From Chloroflexota bacterium (GTDB lineage Bacteria > Chloroflexota > UBA11872 > UBA12225): DNA of 52,100 bases. Below, one piece after another: positions 44,149 to 52,100 of the stretch (its first letter is position 1; each line of letters opens with the position of its first letter). The DNA is taken from assembly GCA_947446285.1 (NCBI GenBank), contig CANFGH010000009.1, forward strand, positions 1 through 52,100, read 5' to 3'. Below the pieces are notes generated by a model that saw only the letters and a program-made list of their open reading frames with translations, did no database searches and was not told where the DNA came from. The translations under genes were made by a program, and so were the position numbers.

Positions 44149-45076
44149 TGCGATCTCCCGCATAGAAGACGTACTGGTTGGTGATCCGGATGACCACGAA
44201 CAGGATGAGGAAGACTACCGCGAAGTAGACCCACCCGAGTGAGGCGGCGTAGCCTAGGCGGAACCCACCGGCGAACGCGGTTTGCTGGATGTACTCAAGG
44301 ACCTGATTGAAGGTGTCGGTGAAACTGTCCACAATGGTGTAGACCAGGTTCACAAGGATGACCGGCGAAAGCAACGGCAACGTCACCTTCCAGAACCTGT
44401 CCCAGTCTGTCGCTCCATCCACGCGGGCCGCCTCGTAGAGGACAGGCGACACGCTATTGAGCCCTGCAAGGAAGATGAGCATCTGCACACCGGTCTTCCA
44501 GAGGACGAAGAGCAGCCGGTTCAGGAGATCCGAAACGCCGGCAGCAGCATCCGCACCGATGTACTGGTACACGAGTTCCTGGACATTAATCCCTTGGCTG
44601 AGGGTCGCACCACCAACACCTTGCGCAAAGAGCTGCTTGATCACCTGCGCCGACCCGATCACGAGTGGCAGGAAGAAGACTGCCCTGAAACCGATCACTC
44701 CCTTGATCCTCTGGTTGGCAAGAATTGCCGAGAAGAGCGAGAAGATCATGATCACCGGGACATCAAGCAGGTTGTTCTTCAATGTTGCCAGCAACTTCGG
44801 CACGAAGCGCGCATCGATGAAGAATGCTTCCTTGTAGTTATCGATTCCCTTCCACTTGAGATCGGTCAGGCTTGTCGCCTGCAACTCGTGGAAACTGAGG
44901 AAGAAGCTCTGGAACAAGGGCCATGCGAGAAAGACCAGGAACCCGACAATCCACGGACTGACGAAGAAGTAGCCTTCAAGCATGCGCTGCGTTGTCAGCG
45001 AAAGGCGACGGCGGCGCACCGGTGTGGTCGCCCGTGCCACCGCCAAGGCGTCATCACGCGAAACTGCAATCTTCAT
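44141..45076 (-). CDS. Sugar ABC transporter permease, MalF/LplB type (second pair)
   Basis: Membrane subunit of the second permease pair. The 311 residues start with a basic N-terminus, then FFVSPWIVGFLVFLAWPLF, a long periplasmic segment (about 70-130) and helices around MIFSLFSAILANQRIKG. The EAA loop reads LYEAARVDGATDWDRFWKVT. The start is three bases after the DUF5696 gene, so the two are tightly linked. The sequence is not close to the first pair (49894-51827), so this is a second transporter rather than a recent duplication. Confidence 0.92.
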   Translation of the reverse strand: MKIAVSRDDALAVARATTPVRRRRLSLTTQRMLEGYFFVSPWIVGFLVFLAWPLFQSFFLSFHELQATSLTDLKWKGIDNYKEAFFIDARFVPKLLATLKNNLLDVPVIMIFSLFSAILANQRIKGVIGFRAVFFLPLVIGSAQVIKQLFAQGVGGATLSQGINVQELVYQYIGADAAAGVSDLLNRLLFVLWKTGVQMLIFLAGLNSVSPVLYEAARVDGATDWDRFWKVTLPLLSPVILVNLVYTIVDSFTDTFNQVLEYIQQTAFAGGFRLGYAASLGWVYFAVVFLILFVVIRITNQYVFYAGDRSG

Positions 45077-45079
45077 TGC

Positions 45080-47419
45080 CTACCTGCCCTTGCGTTCAAG
45101 CGCGTAGCCATATCCACGTATTTCCGCCCCTTCGGGCGTCCGACGTGAATCCGGGTTGTAGTTGACATAGAGCCGGGTGCCATCGGCATAGGTGACCCGA
45201 TTGAAATTGCGCTGCAAAATCTCGTGGTTCATGATCGCCTGACCCGAGAGGAACCCGAAAGTCTCTCGCATCGACTTGTATTCCTGAGCCGCGGGATCGA
45301 TCCAATCCTCATACTGGCTCGAGTACAGCAGGTTGTAGTCGGTCCGGATCAAGTCCGATGAGGGTGCGTAGGTCAGTTGGTAAACCGGTTGCATTCCCCA
45401 TTCGTACTGCCTGAGCAGCTCCGTCTTAGGGTCATTGCGCAGGTTCGCCCGGACCGTGTGGCGCACCACAAGACCTTGCGTCGCGATGTGATAGACCGGA
45501 ACCGTGGCATCGCCGAACGCATCGAGCGAAGTGACCGGCGCGTCATACACTCGGTCAGTGTGACCAAGGACATATGCGTTTGCACCCTGAACCATGGCCC
45601 CGCCGAGGGTCTCACGTTCACGGTCAGCCATCTTCATCCACGTCTCAGCCACTTCACCACGCGATAGCGGGTAGCGGGCGTTCGTGTCAGACATGACCAT
45701 GTTGCCCATCTGGCGGAGGACAACGCCGTCAATGCCCATGGCCTTGTGAGTTGGCAGGTCACGTTCGAGGTAGTTGTCCCGGGCAATGATCGGGTTCAGC
45801 AGATAGATGCCACCAGACCCCTCGAAGACCGGAAGCTTGTTGACACCGCGAACGGTGTCCCAACGTGAGTTGAACCCGTAGCTCCAGTTGGGCCAGATGT
45901 TCCGCAGGCCGGGAATCTGCCCGATGATGCCTCCGGACGAGAATGTGTAGCCGAACATGTAGTCATCTTCGAAAAAGACCTTGACGCCAAGACGCTTTGC
46001 CTCCTGGACAAGGTTACGAAGCCGGGCATCACCACCCAAGGTGCTTTCGGACGGATAGCGCCTTGGCCATCGGCCACGGTAGCCATCATCAGCCCAACCG
46101 ATCAGGTGGACGTCAAAGTCCTTGACACCCTTGTTGATGAACTCACCGATGATCGTCAGTGCCTGGTCGAACGTGGTCATGGGCACGAAGTCCTCGCGGA
46201 ACGAGGTACGCCGGGTGATCCCCATGAAAAGGTCGAGTAACGGTCGAGGTGGTTCGGCCGAAAGAGGCTTGAGACCCTTCACAAGCATCAGGTAGTCCCG
46301 ATACGCTCGGCCCATGCCAGCGTAGTTCGAGTCGTCACCAGTCAACAGGACATACCGGACCTGACGATCACCGGGAAGACGATCTTCCTCGATCTTGTTC
46401 ACGAACACGCTGCGACGGCGAGGGATGCTTGCTTGTCGTCGGAAGATGAACTCGGCAGACCCTCGATTGGCGTTCATGATGTAGCCAGCAAGGTAGGCAT
46501 TGACGTTTGCCTGGAACTCACCTTGGGTGACGATGCCGGCGTACGCTCCGTCTTCCTGCTTCAAGCCCCAGATCGGCATCGTCGGCCGTGTGATCGAGTT
46601 GCCCCAGCCACGCCCGCCACTGCCGCCAAGCGTAAAGAGGTTGGCCGCCGCATCTGGCCCGAAGATCTGGGCGGAGTACCGTTGCCGGTATTGCGGGTAC
46701 TCCGGCTTGAATTCGACGATGGCGCCCGCACCGTCGGGGACCATGACATAGCCCTTCTGGACGGCACGTGCTGCGCCGAACAAAGGCAGTACCTCAAGGG
46801 TTACGATCTTGAAGCACGTCGGGCTTGTGACAAGCTTGCAGTCCCCGTATTCCTGGATGCCCTTGTCCGGAACCGTCACCTCGAGGAACGGGACGACCCG
46901 CCCGTCCAAGGCCTTCTCCTCGCGGATGACGTACTCCATCGTGAAGCGCATCTTGAACTTGTCGATGTCGTACGTAGCGCGGAACCCACCGGGGATATTG
47001 ACCGCGGAAATCTTCGGCTTCTCGGTATTCCAGGTGAGGAGATTCGTCATCTGACGCTTGGCGTTGGTTGCACTCAGAAGGAAGAGCGCGTCCTCCTGCG
47101 AGGCCTTCTGCGCCCCCAACTGCTCGAAGGGGTTGCTAGCCCACATCTTCCCGCTTCGGCGGTCTTCAACCACCAGCCGCGAGTCCGTGAAGTTGGCGTG
47201 AAGACGCAATGTCGGTGTCTCGGCAACCATCGCGAAGCCGTCAGGCAGGGAAGCCTGGTCCACAACCGTCATCGGTGCCAGACTCGACTCAGCCAATGCG
47301 GCTGGCACCTGGGGTGTTACCAACGCAATGGACGCCAGGCCGATGGCCACGTGGACCGTCACCATCGAGGCACGCCGGTACCACCCGCCCATCTGCATCG
47401 TGCCGAACATCCTCATCAT
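45080..47419 (-). CDS. DUF5696-like exported protein, probable TIM-barrel glycan-acting enzyme
   Basis: Probable secreted or surface protein acting on carbohydrate. The 779 residues have a signal peptide (about 20-44, ending ALAES), a beta-sandwich region (about 50-330, with LRLHANFTDSRLVVEDRRSG and GYVMVPDGAGAIVEF), and a TIM-barrel-like region (about 400-640, with DFDVHLIGWADDGYRGRWPR, GVKVFFEDDYMFGYTF and IDGVVLRQMGNMVMSDTNAR) that recalls glycoside hydrolases. I recall DUF5696 proteins beside YIP1 and NHL proteins and sugar permeases in Paenibacillus, the same company as here. ATG 47419 has GAGGGG upstream. Catalytic residues are not established; the enzyme role is inference. Confidence 0.8.
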   Translation of the reverse strand: MMRMFGTMQMGGWYRRASMVTVHVAIGLASIALVTPQVPAALAESSLAPMTVVDQASLPDGFAMVAETPTLRLHANFTDSRLVVEDRRSGKMWASNPFEQLGAQKASQEDALFLLSATNAKRQMTNLLTWNTEKPKISAVNIPGGFRATYDIDKFKMRFTMEYVIREEKALDGRVVPFLEVTVPDKGIQEYGDCKLVTSPTCFKIVTLEVLPLFGAARAVQKGYVMVPDGAGAIVEFKPEYPQYRQRYSAQIFGPDAAANLFTLGGSGGRGWGNSITRPTMPIWGLKQEDGAYAGIVTQGEFQANVNAYLAGYIMNANRGSAEFIFRRQASIPRRRSVFVNKIEEDRLPGDRQVRYVLLTGDDSNYAGMGRAYRDYLMLVKGLKPLSAEPPRPLLDLFMGITRRTSFREDFVPMTTFDQALTIIGEFINKGVKDFDVHLIGWADDGYRGRWPRRYPSESTLGGDARLRNLVQEAKRLGVKVFFEDDYMFGYTFSSGGIIGQIPGLRNIWPNWSYGFNSRWDTVRGVNKLPVFEGSGGIYLLNPIIARDNYLERDLPTHKAMGIDGVVLRQMGNMVMSDTNARYPLSRGEVAETWMKMADRERETLGGAMVQGANAYVLGHTDRVYDAPVTSLDAFGDATVPVYHIATQGLVVRHTVRANLRNDPKTELLRQYEWGMQPVYQLTYAPSSDLIRTDYNLLYSSQYEDWIDPAAQEYKSMRETFGFLSGQAIMNHEILQRNFNRVTYADGTRLYVNYNPDSRRTPEGAEIRGYGYALERKGR

Positions 47420-47468
47420 TGATCGCCCCTCAACGTACCGCATGATCCGTGTCCTCGCCCGCCATTCC

Positions 47469-48398
47469 CTATCGGGTGGTCAGTTCATAGAACACTTGAT
47501 AGAAAAACTCGTAGGTATTGCTCGAAAGGGCAAAGATCAGGGCCGACAACGCCCAGATGATGATGACTGTTACCGCGCCAATTCCGTACGTCGCTAGCGT
47601 CCGGCCCGTACCGAAGTCATGGATAACCCGTATGTGGGTATAGAACAGGTACACCACCCATAGCCGCGCTCCCCAACTGATGGTCATGAAGAGTGACCGC
47701 TCAGTCAGGGTCATGGAGTTCGTCAGCACAAATGTCGCAATCGGTGCGATGACGATGTATGGCCCGAAACAGAAGGCCGCACTGACGCAGATGTCCCGGA
47801 ACGAACCCTCGCCAAAGAAGATCATCGCAACCGCGTAGTGCGCGAGGCACCAGGTGACGAACGGAATGATGATCCGCACCCCTTCCTGAAGGATTGAGGT
47901 GTCCTCAGGATTGCCGCCATACAGGAATTGGGTCATGCCTAATGTCATGGTCCGGCTTATCTGTTCCATCACAGCTTCAACCGACCACACGGTGTTGTCG
48001 ATCGCGAAGAACACGAAATGGAAGCCCATGACGGCCATGACCAGACCACGCGCGGCGATCAGGAGTGCAACGACAAAGAGGACTGACGTCCAGTCACCAC
48101 TCCGCTTGAGTTCCCAAAACCCCTCCTCGGGATGCATCGCCACGAACAGCATCTGTCGGAACCACTTCGTGCTGTACACCTGGGCGTCTTCGGCAAACCG
48201 TCGCCACCCAGTCGCCTCTGTCCTACGGGCCGCCCGGGGGGCTGTCGCAAACCGCCTGGGAAAGTACGGGGCTCGGCCGCGTTCGGGCGCAACTGCGACA
48301 TCAACCGTCTTCTCGACCGCCAAACCATCAATCAACGCGGCGCCACCGGGTTCACCAGCCAACGATCCGCCGGGCAATGGGACTGTCGTTCCACTCAT
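47469..48398 (-). CDS. YIP1-family membrane protein
   Basis: Polytopic membrane protein of unknown role. The 309 residues have a long cytoplasmic N-terminus (about 1-105, Arg/Ala-rich), then five helices, including VLFVVALLIAARGLVMAVMG, FVTWCLAHYAVAMIFFGEG and VTVIIIWALSALIFAL. The spacing and the FRDICVSAAFCFGPYIV segment match the YIP1 domain. Its ATG shares one base with the stop of the NHL gene (TAATG), so it is translationally coupled to it, and it precedes the DUF5696 gene by 49 bases. In similar operons it accompanies sugar transporters, perhaps helping assembly or export. Confidence 0.85.
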   Translation of the reverse strand: MSGTTVPLPGGSLAGEPGGAALIDGLAVEKTVDVAVAPERGRAPYFPRRFATAPRAARRTEATGWRRFAEDAQVYSTKWFRQMLFVAMHPEEGFWELKRSGDWTSVLFVVALLIAARGLVMAVMGFHFVFFAIDNTVWSVEAVMEQISRTMTLGMTQFLYGGNPEDTSILQEGVRIIIPFVTWCLAHYAVAMIFFGEGSFRDICVSAAFCFGPYIVIAPIATFVLTNSMTLTERSLFMTISWGARLWVVYLFYTHIRVIHDFGTGRTLATYGIGAVTVIIIWALSALIFALSSNTYEFFYQVFYELTTR

Positions 48399-49897
48399 TA
48401 GAGGCCTCCGCGGTCGTCGAAACGCATTGCCATCAGCGCGCGCCCAATCCGGCGTGCACCCCAGACAACCAACGCAATCCCGGCGATCGACGCAGGCAGG
48501 ACTAGCCCAAATTCCTCGCGGACGAAGTCGTGACGGAGCTCTCCAAACGCCAGCGACCAGCCCGCGTTGTTCCGCGCAACCTTGTACTCCTCCATCGCCT
48601 TCAGGTACTCGCCACGCTTGAAGAAGGCCTTCGCCAGTCCCGTATGCGCCAGTTCGAAGTTGCTGTCCCGACGGAGGACCTCACGCCAGATCACTTCGGC
48701 CTCGGCGTACTTGCCGTCGAAGAAGAGGCGGCTGCCCTTGTGAAGGAGTTCGGCAAACTCGGTTGGTCGGAATACCTGCACGTTGTTCCGATTTGCATCG
48801 AGCACGTAGAGGCGTCCCTCGTTCCCGACGGCAAGGCTTTGGGGCAACTCGAACTTGCCTCGCTGTGAGCCACGCCCACCGAAGATCGCAAGCAGGTTTG
48901 CCGACTGGTCGTACTGGTAGATCCGGCCACTGTTGAAGTCGAGTGCCGAGACAATCCCCTGGCTGTCTACGGTCACGTCCACGAACTGCGGCTTGATTGT
49001 CTGCGTCCCGCGACGTTCGATCTCACCATAGGCCTTGTTGCCCGACGTGTAGACGTCGTTGCCGATCGAGTTCAGCTTCTTGATTTGGTCGACATCACCA
49101 AGGGGTGAGACCGTGTAGATGAAGCCTCGTTCATCCACGAACATGTTGGCATGGTGTGTTGGCAATATCTTTGAGATCTGCTTCTTCTGCTGATCGGTCG
49201 TGAACATCCGGATAAGCAGGCGTCCGAGGTCGAACACGAGACGGTTCGCACCAAAGAAGCCCCGGAACGTCCCTTCACTGTCCAGCAGGAAGATCCCCCG
49301 GAAGTCGCCGCCGCCATTCAGGACGTACAGGTATCCGCGGCGGTCAATCACAACCTTGTTGGGCTGGTAGACCTGATCATCCTCGAGGAGGCGTGAGGTT
49401 GGCTTGCCGAACTGCTTGATGAACTCGCCGCTCGCCGTGTACGCAACCAACCGGCTATTGCCCCGGTCAGCAACCCAGATATCCCCTGGCGTGGTGATGA
49501 ATACACCCTCTGGTGCATTCAATTTGCCGGGACCCTCAGCACTGCCGATGGTCAGCATGTACGTACCGTCAGGTGCGAACTTGAGGACGCGATTGTTACC
49601 CGTGTCCGATATCCAGACGTTGCCGGCATTGTCGATATAGATGTCAGCCGGGTTCTTGAAGGTCCCGCACTTCTGGTACATCCCGTCGATCTCGAAGTCG
49701 TAGATGTATGGAAGGGGCGAAGCGAGCGTCCGCGAATCCTTGTCGAGCGTCCAGGAATACTCCCGATCCGCCGATGCAATCGGGACGCCGCCAGGAAGCA
49801 GACCAACCAGAAACGCCGCGACCAAAGCGACGGCGGTCGTAAGGGTGGCGAGACGCGTCAACCTCGTGCGTCGGCGCGACGCGAACTGGTTTCTCAC
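48398..49897 (-). CDS. Exported NHL-repeat beta-propeller protein with TPR-like region and C-terminal membrane anchor
   Basis: Likely a carbohydrate- or protein-binding scaffold on the outer face of the membrane. The 499 residues have an N-terminal signal or anchor (about 18-38) and NHL-type repeats (about 60-380, such as NPADIYIDNAGNVWISDTGN, APEGVFITTPGDIWVADRGN and LPQSLAVGNEGRLYVLDANR). A TPR-like helical pair follows (about 390-440, LFFDGKYAEAEVIWREVLRR and AKAFFKRGEYLKAMEEYKVA), then a membrane helix (about 463-482). The GTG start overlaps the previous permease stop (GTGA). Membrane anchors at both ends would hold the propeller close to the transporter. Confidence 0.87.
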   Translation of the reverse strand: MRNQFASRRRTRLTRLATLTTAVALVAAFLVGLLPGGVPIASADREYSWTLDKDSRTLASPLPYIYDFEIDGMYQKCGTFKNPADIYIDNAGNVWISDTGNNRVLKFAPDGTYMLTIGSAEGPGKLNAPEGVFITTPGDIWVADRGNSRLVAYTASGEFIKQFGKPTSRLLEDDQVYQPNKVVIDRRGYLYVLNGGGDFRGIFLLDSEGTFRGFFGANRLVFDLGRLLIRMFTTDQQKKQISKILPTHHANMFVDERGFIYTVSPLGDVDQIKKLNSIGNDVYTSGNKAYGEIERRGTQTIKPQFVDVTVDSQGIVSALDFNSGRIYQYDQSANLLAIFGGRGSQRGKFELPQSLAVGNEGRLYVLDANRNNVQVFRPTEFAELLHKGSRLFFDGKYAEAEVIWREVLRRDSNFELAHTGLAKAFFKRGEYLKAMEEYKVARNNAGWSLAFGELRHDFVREEFGLVLPASIAGIALVVWGARRIGRALMAMRFDDRGGL

Positions 49898-50802
49898 GAC
49901 TTGATCCCCGAATGCGCCATGGTCTCGATGACCTTGGCCTGCCGAAGCAGGAAGACAGTGATGGTTGGCGCCGTCATCAGGAATGCCGCGGCAGCCTGCG
50001 CACCCTGGCGTGCAATCGACGCTGGGCCATTCGTCAGGCTGATCATCGCGACACTGACCGTCTTCATGGCCTCGCTGCGCGTGAACACCAACGGGCTGAA
50101 ACTGTCATTCCACAACTGGATGAACCCGAAGATCAGCAGCGTGTTCCATGCCGGCGCGACATTGGGCATGACGATATTCCAGAAGATCGTCCACTCCTGC
50201 GCACCGTCGACACGTGCCGCCTCGATCAGTTCGTTCGGAACCGCGTTGTCCATGAACTGCTTCATCATGAACAGCCCGTAGCTCCAAGCGAGGGCCGGCA
50301 GGATCAGCGCACCATAGGTGTCGATGAGGCCGATCTTCTGCACCACGAGGTACTGGGGAATGCGCGTCACCTGCGGAGCAAACATGAGGGCCGCGACGAT
50401 CATTCCGAAGATGAAGTTGCGACCCGGCAGGACCCGCGCCTTGGAGAGTGGATACGCACACATCGAGCACATCAGCACTTGGAGCATCACGGTGGTCAGC
50501 ACCACGAAGATGCTGTTGAACAGGTACCGCGTAAACGGCACGGCCAATGCGTTCGTGGCGAGCAACAGATCCTGGAAATTGTCCAAGGTCGGGCGCCGGA
50601 CCAGGAACGGTGGCGGGAAGAGCAGGAGTTCCTCGAGCGGCTTGAACGCCGTCGAGATGACGTACACGATTGGCAGCATTGAGAAGACCGCCATCGGGAT
50701 CAGGAACAGGTACGAAGGCGCGGGTGTCTGCTTGCGCAGAAACCGCAGGACCTTCGCCACCGAAAAGTCAACGGTTTGAGGTCGTCGCACGAGTACGGCC
50801 AT
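49894..50802 (-). CDS. Sugar ABC transporter permease, MalG type (first pair)
   Basis: Membrane subunit of the first importer of this operon. The 302 residues have six helices, starting SYLFLIPMAVFSMLPIVYVI with STAFKPLEELL, and the EAA loop LIEAARVDGAQEWTIFWNIV. GGAGAG lies upstream of ATG 50802. The stop overlaps the GTG of the NHL gene, linking transporter and propeller translation. It pairs with the MalF-type gene 71 bases upstream. Confidence 0.93.
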   Translation of the reverse strand: MAVLVRRPQTVDFSVAKVLRFLRKQTPAPSYLFLIPMAVFSMLPIVYVISTAFKPLEELLLFPPPFLVRRPTLDNFQDLLLATNALAVPFTRYLFNSIFVVLTTVMLQVLMCSMCAYPLSKARVLPGRNFIFGMIVAALMFAPQVTRIPQYLVVQKIGLIDTYGALILPALAWSYGLFMMKQFMDNAVPNELIEAARVDGAQEWTIFWNIVMPNVAPAWNTLLIFGFIQLWNDSFSPLVFTRSEAMKTVSVAMISLTNGPASIARQGAQAAAAFLMTAPTITVFLLRQAKVIETMAHSGIKS

Positions 50803-50873
50803 GGCTCGCTCTCCAAATCACTGGGTCAGACCGGCAACAATTGCCACCGGACCACCCACCTTCCGACGGCTGA

Positions 50874-51827
50874 TCAGTATTCGTTCTTCGAAGAAAACAT
50901 GCGCATGAGCAGTCGGCCAAGGCCGAAGGTCAGAAGGAACAGGAAGACTGCAACCGTGGTTGCGTATCCCATTTCAAACCGGATGAACGCAAAGTCATAC
51001 ATGTGCGCCACGATGGTGTGGCCGGCATACAACGGACTGGGCAAGCCGGCAAGCGATGTTGCGACTTCGAAGACCGAGAACCCGGCCACCACGGCCATGA
51101 CACTGCCGAAGAGCAACTGCGGCTTGATCATCGGCAGGGTGATGTACCAGACCTCCTGGAGTGGGTTCCTGATCCCGTCCATCTTTCCGGCCTCATAGAG
51201 GTCTCCGGGAACGGTCTGCAACCCAGCAAGGAACACGAGAAATCCAGTTCCCATGCTCATCCAGAGCGCCACGAACATGATGACGGGCATGATGGCCGCC
51301 TGTTCGGCAAGGAACTGGTAGGGCTCATCGATCACCCCGATCCCAAGAAGCCAATTGTTCAGGTACCCGTACCGATCGCCCGAGAACACGATCTTCCAGA
51401 CCACGCCCATTGCCACCGCACCCGTGATGGAAGGCGCGTAGAAGCACAGCGCGAGAGGCGTCTTCAACTTCAACGGGTTGATGAGCCAGGCGAACATGAA
51501 TGACAGGAAGAACCCGACTGGGCCGGTAATGATCGCGAACGTCAAGGTGTTCGCGATGGCGATGATGAACACATCGTCCTCAAGGAAAAGCAACTTGTAG
51601 TTGCTCCACCCAATGAACCGCGGAGCCTCAAGCACATTGAAGTAGGTGAAACTCAGGTACACCGCGGTGAGGACCGGGGCCACCACGAAGATGGCGAAGA
51701 AGATCAGGAATGGTGCCATGAACAGGTACGACGTCCCGAACTTCTGCCAGAACAGCGCCAATCCTTCCGGACGTGCGGCCGTGGAGACCATCCCGCGCGA
51801 TGTCATCACCTCAGTGCGACCCGCCAT
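50874..51827 (-). CDS. Sugar ABC transporter permease, MalF type (first pair)
   Basis: Membrane subunit. From ATG 51827 the 317 residues show SYLFMAPFLIFFAIFVVAPV, a periplasmic segment with FIGWSNYKLLFLEDDVF, and helices through PVIMFVALWMSMGTGFLVFL. The EAA loop is divergent (LYEAGKMDGIRNPLQEVWYI), with Gly-Lys where Ala-Arg is usual. I chose ATG 51827 because GGGGGG lies about ten bases upstream and the length fits; TTG 51914 would start four bases after the binding protein gene and is an alternative. Confidence 0.92.
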   Translation of the reverse strand: MAGRTEVMTSRGMVSTAARPEGLALFWQKFGTSYLFMAPFLIFFAIFVVAPVLTAVYLSFTYFNVLEAPRFIGWSNYKLLFLEDDVFIIAIANTLTFAIITGPVGFFLSFMFAWLINPLKLKTPLALCFYAPSITGAVAMGVVWKIVFSGDRYGYLNNWLLGIGVIDEPYQFLAEQAAIMPVIMFVALWMSMGTGFLVFLAGLQTVPGDLYEAGKMDGIRNPLQEVWYITLPMIKPQLLFGSVMAVVAGFSVFEVATSLAGLPSPLYAGHTIVAHMYDFAFIRFEMGYATTVAVFLFLLTFGLGRLLMRMFSSKNEY

Positions 51828-51917
51828 GCCGTTTCCCCCCTGTTCGAACCACTGGAATGCTTCCGTTGCCCGGAACCACATGTCCCGGGCAAACCCACCG
51901 CTACCGAGGGTCAATCG

Positions 51918-52100
51918 TTACCCCCGCCGGTACATCGACCTGTCGACCTTCACACCGAACTCCTCCTGCTTCTTGGCGAGTTCCTTGTTGATGTCGTAGA
52001 TGGCGTCCTCGAGTGCCTCACGCGGGTTCATTCCTTGCAGGACGACCCGGTTCCAGGCATTCAGGACGTGACGGCCAGTGAAATACCCGCCCAGCACCAC
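51918..52100 (-). CDS. Extracellular solute-binding protein, C-terminal fragment (runs off right edge)
   Basis: Only the last 60 residues are inside the window. RHVLNAWNRVVLQGMNPREA followed by LEDAIYDINKELAKKQEEFG is the C-terminal helix pattern of family 1 sugar-binding proteins, and position directly before two permeases supports that. The N-terminus, lipobox and ligand domain lie beyond 52100. It is probably the first or an early gene of the operon that continues to 43198. Confidence 0.75.
   Translation of the reverse strand: MVLGGYFTGRHVLNAWNRVVLQGMNPREALEDAIYDINKELAKKQEEFGVKVDRSMYRRG

Noticed and set aside
43243-44184. 313-codon plus-strand frame rich in His, Arg and Glu opposite a permease
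   Set aside because: Its composition is typical of antisense to a hydrophobic protein; the permease with its EAA loop is on the other strand.
46433-47422. 329-codon plus-strand frame opposite the DUF5696-like gene
   Set aside because: No motif or ribosome site, and the sense gene has a signal peptide and operon context.

Overview
The window looks like chromosomal DNA of a GC-rich bacterium, most likely a member of the Chloroflexota (Thermomicrobia-like). This is an inference from the mix of Tat/lipobox solute-binding proteins, an ileS gene behind a T-box leader, threonine-rich surface proteins processed by a SipW-type signal peptidase, several FecR-domain membrane proteins, and a DUF5696/YIP1/NHL sugar-transport operon. 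No phage, insertion sequence, integron or CRISPR array is visible. Coding density is high and eight tRNA genes are scattered through the window.

Layout. 1-719: the N-terminal third of NAD-dependent DNA ligase, running off the left edge on the minus strand. 869-7338: a surface-protein operon made of a secreted Ig/FnIII-like protein, a SipW-type signal peptidase and a membrane FecR protein whose C-terminus resembles the TasA/camelysin domain. 7357-8628: a GNAT acetyltransferase, tRNA-Asp with its terminator, and a small unknown gene. 8688-11936: an UgpAEB-like sugar or glycerol-phosphate importer without an ATPase. 12068-12403: tRNA-Leu, tRNA-Val and tRNA-Phe. 12540-18894: a zinc-ribbon protein, holB, an FmdB-like gene, a frameshifted dtd, a HisRS-like gene, hisG and hisD. 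18999-25495 (minus strand): ychF, pyrimidine-nucleoside phosphorylase, nnr, acpS, a second FecR protein and a 46-residue basic protein. 25611-28995: tRNA-Leu, then an HTH/substrate-binding regulator with modA and modB but no modC, then tRNA-Cys and tRNA-Gly. 29068-35320: an orphan OmpR-type response regulator divergent from livJHMGF. 35358-39061: ileS with a T-box leader and a recognisable promoter. 39065-43106: a TIGR03960-type radical SAM protein, a small membrane protein, tRNA-Lys, a decayed DUF1697 gene and an unknown zinc-finger membrane protein. 43198-52100 (minus strand): one long operon of a solute-binding protein (cut by the right edge), two permease pairs, and NHL, YIP1 and DUF5696 proteins.

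How the genes connect. The SipW-type peptidase sits between two proteins that look like its clients, suggesting a fibre or surface-layer system. The liv importer converges on an isoleucyl-tRNA synthetase controlled by uncharged tRNA-Ile, so branched-chain amino-acid uptake and charging are clustered. The three sugar-type importers all lack their own ATPase, which implies a shared MsmK/UgpC-like ATPase elsewhere. The mod genes also lack an ATPase.

Most interesting points: the SipW/FecR/TasA-like module; the dtd frameshift lying inside a perfect 17-bp inverted repeat, as expected of a quasipalindrome template-switch mutation; the DUF5696-YIP1-NHL operon framed by two permease pairs; the T-box leader with a complete promoter-to-terminator layout; and the terminator plus 15-bp tandem repeat between livJ and livH.
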